Shown here piece after piece: positions 55,601-64,000 of a stretch of DNA of 64,000 bases. The position numbers and the translations under genes were made by a program. The notes beneath the pieces are model-generated. The model was not told the DNA's origin and ran no database searches. It was given only the letters and a program-made list of their open reading frames with translations. Origin of the DNA: Tetrastigma voinierianum (Eukaryota > Streptophyta > Magnoliopsida > Vitales > Vitaceae); the NCBI GenBank assembly GCA_016808115.1, contig JAEQBH010000990.1, positions 124,001-188,000 on the forward strand, written 5' to 3'. Within the stretch, counting starts at the first letter, position 1. Each line of letters opens with the position of its first letter.

Positions 55601-56733
55601 GTGTGTGGAGCGTCTGCAATTCATCATTCTTTGAATGTCAAACCTCGGACCATTAACAAAACGAGTGCAAACAGCAAATTAACCCTCAGCATCGAATTGG
55701 CTGCACCTAAGCCTAGTTTCCTCAAATTTAGTAGAATATTCAGCAACACTAAGAGTCATTTGTTTTAGATTAATCATGTTAGAGAACAATTGACTCTTAT
55801 ATGATGGAGGAATGTACTTTTCTTGTAACTTTGCTTTCATAATAGCCCATTGGGTGATGGTTTGCTCACCTAGACGAATCATGTCTTGCAACACATTACG
55901 CTGGAAATGCGTTTTAAGCTGGGTGGACAATTTCATTTTAGCATTTCAAACTCGTTCCTGCCAATCATTTCCTTACCAATCAAAATATTCCTCAATAGCA
56001 ACTAACGATCAAAAGCGTAGGATCCGTTTCTACCATCAAATTCGGGAGCAACTTTATGACTTTTTATGGTGTCCCTTTGAGGTTGTCTAACACAATACAT
56101 CTTGATCTACCCCCGATTACCGGTGACACTAGGCTGGTATCGCTGAGGAGAACATCTTCTCTCACTTGATTTTGGTGGGTAATTTTCCTTGGTGCTTAGT
56201 GTCCCAATGGGAAGTTGACTTTGTGAGGTCGAAACCGATCCCACCTAGGTTGAGCGAAGGTCTCCTATTGCAGGTAACCTTGTGTGAGGTTGAGCAATTG
56301 AATTACTACCCAAGTTCATTTTACCCAGATTGTCATGCAAACCATTTGTGAATTCAGAAGGACTTGAACCCCTAATGTGTGGTGACCCAACATGTGTTCT
56401 AACAGTTTCATCAACATATTCACCTATCTCATGTTTAACCATATGTTTTAAAAGTAAGTCCATTTTTTGATTTATTGCATGAGTTTGTTGTTCGAGGGCA
56501 GATTGACGTTGAGTTAATTGACCATGTATTGAATTTAAATTACTTATCGATGCAATGACTGAATCAAATTGAGCTTTATTTGCATCATGGTGACGGGTAA
56601 TATAGACTAGACTATCATTTAAATCTTGAGAGAAAGCTTGTAGTCTTAAGTCAAAATTATTAAGTCTCTCAGTTAGATCTTTTGTGTTAGGTGAAGAAGA
56701 AGGTACAACAATATCACTTTTGGTGGCTAACAT
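55600..56733 (-). pseudogene. Reina-like gag, copy Y
   Basis: ATG at 56733. The first 162 codons are intact (56733-56245): MLATKSDIVVPSSSP, then a long helix-forming stretch (NNFDLRLQAFSQDLNDSLVY, LTQRQSALEQQTHAINQKMD) that looks like the N-terminal coiled coil of chromovirus gag. After a broken middle, the capsid core continues at 55936-55679: TQWAIMKAKLQEKYIPPSYK, SVAEYSTKFEETRLRC. Several frame changes lie between 56245 and 55936. Copy X at 43035-44604 is its paralogue. Confidence 0.75.
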
Positions 56734-57721
56734 GATGAAATAGAATCTAAAATTTCACTAACTAAGAAATTTATAAACTATATGCTAAAGAAACAAACAC
56801 AAATCAAAAAAATTGTATTGTGATTATATACCACGAATTGCATAATTCACAAAAGAATAACTAAAAAAAACGAAAGTTTTTTTTTTTTTAAATACTATTT
56901 ATGCTCTATCAAAGAAACTGAAACCTAAAACAATCAAACAAAATATGCTTAAATATCAAGAATGTGCTTGGTTTTTCAAAGTAAAAAGAAAATACCCCAG
57001 TTGGAGAACCTTTAGGGCCAGCTTACAATTCCTTGAGTAGGGTTGCAATGGAATCAAAGAAAGTATGCAATTCCGGTAAATGTGGCTGATAATCCAATCA
57101 AAGTTACGTGCGTGACGAAGAAGACAAGCAATGGCGGTGGGATGACGGTCCCGGCAGGACTCGGGAGAGTTTCGTTGCAAAGAAGAGAAATAGAAGAAAT
57201 TAGGGTGTCTTTGCGTGCTCGCTCTCTGTCTTGCTCTCATACCATTCGTTGCCACAATTCTAAGGATTTCGGAATTGGGATACAAAATTTTGTTATTCGG
57301 ACTGGAACTAGATTGTAGTGAAGGTGGAAGAGGTCGTCGCGAGATTAGGAGGCTTCGGGAAGTGAGGAGTTTTGAGTAGGATTTGGAGTTCTAGGGATTT
57401 GCAAACTTTTCAATTTTGGAGGTGTATAGGAGATGGAGAAATCTAGAAGGGAAGATTCAGATTTGAAGAAGAGTCACCGGGATCGGGATCAGACTAAGAA
57501 TGGAGAGAGACACAGGTCTGGCGGTGAATAGCGTGGTAGCGTGGTGGTTGTTTGTCGGCGGCGTCGTCATTTGGGCAAGGAAAGCGCAACCCGGATAATA
57601 AAGGGTGTAGTTTTTGTTAGGATGAGGACTGTACCAAACAGAACAAACAAGAGCTTAAGATCTAACATCGGATCAAGAACTTGAAACAAACATAAATAAC
57701 TTAATCTTGTATCGAAGTTAG
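56734..57721 (-). other. Leader between primer site and gag of the Reina-like element
   Basis: About 1 kb, largely non-coding. It is shared with copy X (44605-45584). Short frames on either strand are not conserved between the two copies, so I do not call a gene. Confidence 0.6.
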
Positions 57722-57735
57722 GCTCTAATACCAAA
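57722..57735 (-). promoter_or_regulatory. tRNA-iMet primer binding site of the Reina-like element
   Basis: The - strand reads TTTGGTATTAGAGC, one base inside the end of the 5' LTR. Confidence 0.85.
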
Positions 57736-57736
57736 T

Positions 57737-57911
57737 TGATGTAACTCGGCTACGAAGAATAATAAAAATTAAAAAGAAAGCGAATAAATAAATAAAACGA
57801 AGTTCTCGAGTTTTTCAATAATATCAAGTCTACTAAAAACAATAACATAAGGTTATATTTATAGGCGTATCTCATTTAGGCCTAGATATAGGCCTACTCC
57901 ATGCCTCATCA
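57737..57911 (-). repeat. Reina-like 5' LTR, 175 bp (copy Y)
   Basis: It begins and ends TGATG...CATCA like the 3' LTR. The - strand holds a TATAAATA box at about 57858-57866. It is 106 bp shorter than the 3' LTR. Confidence 0.85.
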
Positions 57912-57916
57912 GTTAA
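57912..57916. other. Target-site duplication GTTAA, right
   Basis: Partner of 50101-50105. Also present beside copy Z (62488-62492) and, as ATTAA, beside copy X. Confidence 0.75.
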
Positions 57917-58875
57917 GGTCACCCAAATCCAACCAAAACTACTTCAAACGTTGTTTCCAAAAAACTTCATTTTGATTAAGGCAAAATACCTAGATTTGGC
58001 TTGAGTAAATTGGCTTAAAACATCCCTCTTCCTCATATATCCAGCAATGATTTAACAAAACAATGATATCTAAAATACAAAAAAAGTGATGATAACAACA
58101 AATATTATAATTATTAAATGAATATATATTTAAGTTACATATAAAATAATTAACTTAAAAAATCTCACAAGTTTAACACAAAAGAAATTAACAAAATCAT
58201 AACTTTATCTCACATGCATTAGTACGTGCACACTTACGAGCACAATTAAGTATGTCAGCAGATTTTGTATTTTGTCATTTTTCAAGAAAGATAAGAATAT
58301 TCTTGCTGTCTCAACTCTATACTTTCCAGTTTAATATTCGAATTTCAATGTTATGTTTTTTTTTTTTAAATTGTGAAGCTATATCCTACCTTTTATTATT
58401 ATTATTTTTTATTATTATTTTTTTTTTAAATTAGGTTTGTGTATCTATATTTTGTTCATGGACGATTTTATCCTTCTTTTTTTTTTTCCATCATAGTATG
58501 AGAAAATTTTTAGAGGATTGACAATGATGTTCTTATTTGAAGTAGTGGAAGTGAATTAAGTGGAATCACCAATGTAATTATTTAAGCTAAAAACACTATA
58601 AATAATTTTCAAATACCATAAAACAATTTTAAAATATTTTTAGAATTTTATCAAATATTTTTTAATTAAAAAACACTTTTCAAAATCACTCTAAATCATA
58701 TTATTAAACATTCAAAGCTATTGTTTGCTCAGTAAAAAAAGTCATACTTAAATTTTTATTTGAAAGATTCGGTGGTTTAGAATCACTAATTTTTTTTAAC
58801 ATCTAATCACTTTAAAATCGCACTATGATATTCCGTTCTCACTAATATTTTTCAAAAACATGATTTTATGCTCAT

Positions 58876-58912
58876 CATGTCCATGTCCATGTCCATGTCC
58901 ATGTCCAGCTCA
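58876..58912. repeat. (TCCATG)n hexamer run, copy Y
   Basis: Six TCCATG-type units before AGCTCATATTTTAC. Copy W has about two (60850-60868), copy Z about two (63424-63436), and copy X none. Confidence 0.9.
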
Positions 58913-59078
58913 TATTTTACAAATATGATACTTAAAGCCGTATAAAAATACATTATTTTATGTTTTTGGAACACGTGATTATCTAAATGCTCAACCACCA
59001 TAAGCTTATAAAATTACACCATTAAATTAATGCTATATTAAAGAAATTTAATTCAACATTAAAAATGTTTAATTGTAA

Positions 59079-60045
59079 CCAAGGTTTAAAATAATCTATA
59101 TATCGGATATCGGTAAAGGTCGAAGCGATGCTCGGTAGTGATAATTGGTTAAACAAAAATCGAGAAAAAAATAGATATGCTCCGGCGAAATATCTCGCCT
59201 ATGCTCGGTTTTGGGCCAAATATCTTCGTCGTCTCGGGTCACGTAGCGCGCGTTAGTTTAATTTTCGGTAAAATATCGGGATATATCGGGATATATCGAC
59301 GATATATCATGATCCAGTTGAAATCTTGGCGATCTAATGATTATTGATTGATCGGCCAGTTTAAAGAAGATCTAGCGATTGATTTTACTTAAAATCGAAT
59401 TCAAGCGGTATAATTAAATTACAAAGATTTTTGACCATCCAATAGCTAATTTTGACCCAAAATATGTAATAATTCTAAAATCATTCGTTTTGATCATAAA
59501 TTCTCTCTACTATATCAATTTTCAATTCCTCAATTTTTTCCTTGTGATAGTTTATATGATACTTTCATATTTTAAATTAGTTAATTTAATATTAATATAT
59601 TAATAAATTAACGTTCATTAATAATATATTAATAAATGTTGGTTAATATTTGAAAGCGGCCAGCGTGGATGGTCGAATTTCCTATCATGAAAAGTTGTGG
59701 ATCACAGTCGAAACGTTTATGTATGGCGTGTTGATCATTATAATCGATATTCATGCTTGTCGTGTTTTTTTGATATAAGTATTGTCTTTTATCGAGATGG
59801 GATCATACTGTCAGATTTTCTTGATGGAGTGCGTCGATCTTCATTTGATTTTAAAATTTTATTGTAATGTAATTTGATGTATATATTTGATTATTAATAT
59901 CGTTTACCTTTAGAAAGTATTTTCATAAATTTCAAAATATTTTGTTAATTTCGATATATCGATATTCGTAGCAAAAATATCGCATTTGATATATCCCAGT
60001 AAAATCAATCTGAATATATCATTGAAAGCAGGTATTTTAGGTAGC
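59079..60045. mobile_element. ATATCG-rich TIR element, copy Y
   Basis: Left end AACCAAGGTTTAAAATA at 59079. The right end, near 60045, is degraded (GTATTTTAGGTAGCC). Interior as in copies X and W, with ATATATCG clusters at both ends and an AT palindrome in the middle. Confidence 0.55.
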
Positions 60046-60454
60046 CCAATTGCGCGTCTAACCTTCAGCCACCCTATTGATAACAATATGTAGACGGTAA
60101 TACATATAAAAATAATCTCAACACCAATTTAAAAATGCCTTTGTGGAGACTTAAATGGTAAAAGGGTGAGACGGATTGTATGGAGATTTCAAGTTCGAAT
60201 TCAAGGATAGAGTACTATAAACTATTATGAAAGTAAACGAGTCAAGTTATTCGTGAGCAATAGAACTTGACTTGTAGAATATTCGAATTCGATTCGGAGT
60301 TAATCAAGTCGAGTTCGTACTCGAATAGTTTATCAAGTCAAGTTTTAGTATCGTAATCTTTATTGAAATCTTCAACCATGTAAACATAAATTATACCATT
60401 AAATTAATGCTATATTAAAGAAATTTAATTCAACATTAAAAATGTTTAATTGTA

Positions 60455-60605
60455 ACCAAGGTTTAAAATATCCGATATATCGGATATCGGTAAGGGTCGA
60501 AACGATATTGGCCATCGATAATTGATTAAGCGAAAAAAAAAAAAAAATCGGTAATATCGGAGATATATCACCGCTATAGTAGTTTTGGATCAATATATCA
60601 TGGAA
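60455..60605. mobile_element. ATATCG-rich element, truncated copy
   Basis: Only the left 150 bp (AACCAAGGTTTAAAATATCC and following) are present before the duplication breakpoint at 60605. Confidence 0.55.
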
Positions 60606-61036
60606 ATATTTTTAGAATTTTATCATATATTTTTTAATTAAAAAACACTTTTCAAAATCACTCTAAATCATATTATTAAACATTGATAGCTATTGTTTGC
60701 TCAGAAAAAAAAAGTAATACGTAAATTTTTATTTGAAAGATTCGATGGGTCACAATCACTATTTTTTTTAACATCTAATCACTTTAAAATCGCAATATGA
60801 TATTCCGTTCCCAATAATATTTTTCAGAAACATTATTTTATGCTCATCATGTCCTTGTCCATGTCCAGCTCATATTTTACAAATATGATACTTAAAGCCG
60901 TATAAAAATACATTATTTTATGTTTTTGGAACACGTGATTATCTAAATGCTCAACCACCATAAGCTTATAAAATTATACCATTAAATTAATGCTATATTA
61001 AAGAAATTTAATTCAACATTAAAAATGTTTAATTGT

Positions 61037-62020
61037 AACCAAGGTTTAAAATATCGGATATATCGTCGATATATCGGATATCGGTAAGGTCAGCTTGATA
61101 CTCCAGTAAGTGTATCGGTCGCGAAAAATTGAGAAAAATCGGTAATACTCGGTGATATATCGCTGCATTATATCGATTTTGGGCCAGATATATCGTAAAA
61201 TATGTCGGTCTACGTAGTACCTTGTGGCTTTAGTTTAATTTTTCGGTAACATATCGGAGATATATCGGGATATATCGACGATATATCCAAACGGTCAGAT
61301 TTGAAATCCTGACTTGATCCAATGGTTATTGATTGATCCCAACAGTTTAAAGAAGATCTAACAATCAGATTTGCATAAAAATTAAATCCAACGGCTATAA
61401 TTAAATTACAAAAAAAATTTGACCATCTAACAACAATTTTGACCCAAAAAAATATGTAAATACTTAAATCATTCGATTTTGATCATGGTCTCTATTATAT
61501 CGGTATAATTAAAGCTCAAATTTTTCTTTGTAATAGTTTATATATGATACTTTCATATTTTAAATTAATTATTTAGTATTAATATATTAATAAATTAACA
61601 TTTCATTATAATATATTAATAAATGTTAATTAATATTTGAAGCGGCGTGTAGATGAGCCTAAATTTCACTGTCAGTGAGAAGTTGGATAAGTCGGGAAAA
61701 CGTTTATGCGTGGCGTGTTCGATCCTGCGTCGATATTATCGAACGTCGTGTCGTTGTATGAGTATTGTATTTATCGAGATGAGATCATACATCAAATTTT
61801 GCAATGGAATCGCCGATCTTCGTTTGATTTTAAAGTTTATTGTAATGTAATTTCCAATGTATATATGCATGATTATTAATATCATTTTACACTTTTAGAA
61901 AGTTGTTTAAATGATTTGAAATATTTTTGTTAATTTTCGATGTCGATGTGCGTAAAATATCAAAATATATATCCAGATATATCTGTAAAATCCGATTCTT
62001 AGATATTTCCATCCTTGATT
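61037..62020. mobile_element. ATATCG-rich TIR element, copy W, best-preserved ends
   Basis: Left end AACCAAGGTTTAAAATATC (61037). Right end GATATTTCCATCCTTGATT (ending 62020), whose reverse complement AATCAAGGATGGAAATATC matches the left end at 15 of 19 positions. Length is 984 bp and there is no open frame of note. The 65-codon frame at 61653 crosses the middle and is not conserved in other copies. Confidence 0.6.
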
Positions 62021-62309
62021 ATGCTTGTCGCGGCCATGCTAACGATAACAGTATGTAGACGGTAATTGATATAAAAATAATCACAACATCAATTTAAAAA
62101 TGCCTTTGTGGTGACTTAAACGGTAAAAGGGTGAGACGGATTGTATGGAGATTTCATTTGGGCAAGGAAAACAACTGGATAATAAAAGTGTAGTTTTGTT
62201 AGGATGGCGTACCAAAAGCAAGCGAAATTAAGCTCGACGCCGAATCAGAACTTGAAGCAACGCTAAATAAGCGATGCCGGATCGAAGTTGAGAACACGTC
62301 TGCGAGAAT

Positions 62310-62487
62310 TGATGTAAGCTTCGAGCTACGAAGAATAATAAAAATTAAAAAGAAAGCGAATAAATAAATAGAACGAAGTTCTCGAGTTTTTCAATAATAT
62401 CAAGTTTGCTAAAAACAATAACATAAGGTTATATTTATAAGCCTATCTCGTTTAGGCCTAAATATAGGCTTACTCCATGCTCCATCA
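62310..62487 (-). repeat. Reina-like LTR, copy Z, 178 bp
   Basis: TGATG...CATCA ends followed by GTTAA. The primer-site region just to its left is mutated beyond recognition (GAGAACACGTCTGCGAGAAT in place of CTCTAATACCAAATT-type text). Confidence 0.8.
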
Positions 62488-63667
62488 GTTAAGGTCACCC
62501 GAAGCCAACCAAAACTACTTCAAACGTTGTTTCCAGAAAACTTCATTTTGATTAAGGCAAAATACCTAGATTTGGCCTGAGTAAATTGGCTTAAAACATC
62601 CCTCTTCCTCATATATCAAGCAATGATTTAACAAAACAATGATATCTAAAATACAAAGAAAGTGATGATAACCACAAATATTATAATTATTAAAAGAATA
62701 TATATTTAAGTTACATATAAAATAATTAACTTAAAAAATCTCACAAGTTTAACACAAAAGAAATTAACAAAATCATAACTTTATCTCACATGCATTAGTA
62801 CGTGCACACTTACTAGCCCAATAAAGTATGTGAACAGATTTTTTATTTTGTCATTTTTCAAGAAAGATAAGATTCTTGCATTGTCTGAACTCTATACCTT
62901 CCAGTTTAATATTCGAATTTCAATGTTTTTTTTTTTTTTTTAAATTGTGAAGATACATCATATTTTAAATTTTTTTTAAAAAAAATTAGGTTTGTGTATC
63001 TATATTTTGTTCACGGACGATTTTATCCTTTTTTTTCCATCATTGTATGAGAAAATTTTTAGAGGAATGACGATGATGTTCTTATTTGAAGTAGTGGAAG
63101 TGAATTAAGTGGAATCACCAATGTAATTATTTATCTAAAAACACTATAAATAATTTTCAAATACCATAAAACATTTTTTAAATATTTTTAGAATTTTATC
63201 AAATATTTTTTAATTAAAAAACACTTTTCAAAATCACTCTAAATCATATTATTAAACATTGAAAGCTATTGGTTGCTCAATAAAAAAAGTCATACGTAAA
63301 TTTTTATTTGAAAGATTAGGTGGTTCAAACTTACTAATTTTTTTTAACATCTAATCACTTTAAAATCGCACTATGATATTCCGTTCCCACTAATATTTTT
63401 TAGAAACATTATTTTATGCTCATCATGTCCATGTCCAGCTCTTATTTTACAAATATGATACTCAAAGCCGTACAATAATAATTATTTTATTCCAATATGT
63501 CCAGTTCATATTTTATTCAGAATAGTGTTTAAACAAAAATACATTATTTTATGTTTTTGGAACACTTGATTATTTAAATGCTCAACCACCATAAGCTTAT
63601 AAAATTATACCATTAAATTAATGCTATATTAAAGAAATTTAATTCAACATTAAAAATGTTTAATTGT

Positions 63668-64000
63668 AACCAAGGTTTAAAATATCCGATATACCATTCG
63701 ATATATCGGATATCGGTAATGGTCAAAACGATATCGGCCATTGATAATCAGTTAAACGAAAAATCGAGAAAAAATCAATAATATCGGTCATATATCACCG
63801 CTATATCAGTTTTGGATTAATATATCGTAGAAAATATCGAGATCCCATAAGCGCGTCGTTAAGAGCAATTTTTTAAGCTCAAAATATCAGAGATATATCG
63901 GAATATATCGGAGATATATCCAAACAGTTAGATTTGAAATCCTAATTTGATCCAATGGTTATAGATTGATCCAAACAGTTTAAAGAAAATCTAACGGTCA
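63668..64000. mobile_element. ATATCG-rich TIR element, copy Z (left part)
   Basis: AACCAAGGTTTAAAATATCC followed by ATATATCG/ATATCGG-rich text. It continues beyond the window. Confidence 0.55.

Larger units (their letters stand above)
50106..57911 (-). mobile_element. Reina-like chromovirus with both LTRs and target-site duplication, internally deleted
   Basis: 3' LTR 50106-50386, chromodomain end of pol, nested LTR insertion (50674-54327), fused protease-integrase frame, gag, leader, tRNA-iMet primer site and 5' LTR 57737-57911. The ends TGATG...CATCA are flanked by GTTAA on both sides. Without the nested insertion it is about 4.15 kb. RT, RNase H and most of integrase are missing, so it could move only with help from a complete relative. 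Clade is called from short LTRs, the iMet primer site and the chromodomain tail. Confidence 0.85.
55215..60360. repeat. Duplicated block, copy Y
   Basis: Paralogue of 43035-48120. From 57572 on it is also the source-like copy for the block at 62150-64000, and its 58632-60190 part matches 60606-62150. Confidence 0.85.
60370..62150. repeat. Duplicated block, copy W (partial)
   Basis: 60370-60605 matches the left flank and first 150 bp of the ATATCG element. At 60606 it jumps back to sequence matching 58632 and then follows it to the equivalent of 60190. At 62150 it jumps to the equivalent of 57572. It has no Reina-like LTR of its own. Confidence 0.8.
62150..64000. repeat. Duplicated block, copy Z (runs off the window)
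   Basis: It matches 57572-59400 in order: end of the Reina-like leader, a destroyed primer site, a 178-bp LTR, GTTAAGGTCACC flank, AT-rich flank, TCCATG run, ATATCG element (from about 63668, cut by the window end). Confidence 0.85.

Overview
This is nuclear plant DNA, almost certainly from a eudicot. It is AT-rich and packed with decayed retroelements, and it holds no intact host gene that I can recognise. The plant assignment rests on L1-type LINE code, Ty3/gypsy elements of the Athila/Tat type (tRNA-Asp primer site, TGATGAG LTR start, plant-specific ORF3) and chromoviruses of the Tekay and Reina type (tRNA-iMet primer site, chromodomain). There is no rRNA, tRNA or CRISPR signal and no bacterial-style gene density. 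Nearly every open frame is a fragment of retroelement code or a chance frame in a repeat.

Layout. 1-1966: truncated LINE (endonuclease, start of reverse transcriptase, + strand), cut by 1967-4190, an Athila/Tat LTR plus decayed gag (+). 4150-10585: part of an Athila/Tat element on the - strand, consisting of a 2.67 kb LTR with internal sequence on both sides and a broken ORF3. 10596-12716: chromovirus pol remnant (-). 12717-17954: AT-rich DNA with small repeats. 17955-32776: a second, longer Athila/Tat element (-). Read right to left it has a 5' LTR, primer site, gag, protease, RT, RNase H and integrase, a 3.3 kb insertion, the pol end, and an ORF3 with its own leader. 32777-36480: 3' part of a Tat-like element (+) with a minisatellite, polypurine tract and LTR start. 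36481-40440: low-complexity DNA with one possible exon. 40440-43034: Tekay-type LTR and leader (+). 43035-48120: first copy of a duplicated block. 48121-50100: non-repeat DNA with one possible exon. 50106-57911: a bounded Reina-like chromovirus (-) with visible target-site duplication, carrying a nested 3.65 kb LTR that has its own duplication. 57912-64000: two and a half further copies of the duplicated block, each with a roughly 1 kb ATATCG-rich element.

Most notable signal. Dense arrays of the 10-bp palindrome TGTCGCGACA and its CpG-decay variants fill the U3 region of both Athila/Tat LTRs and stop 75-85 bp upstream of the TATA box. A third array lies about 180 bp upstream of ORF3 in the internal region, ahead of a leader that looks like a plant gene 5' UTR. 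This suggests, but does not prove, that the family used a repeated dyad as a promoter or enhancer and placed a second copy in front of ORF3.

Limits. All boundaries come from reading by eye. TE clade names rest on motif recognition, not on searches. Copy-number and divergence statements are approximate.
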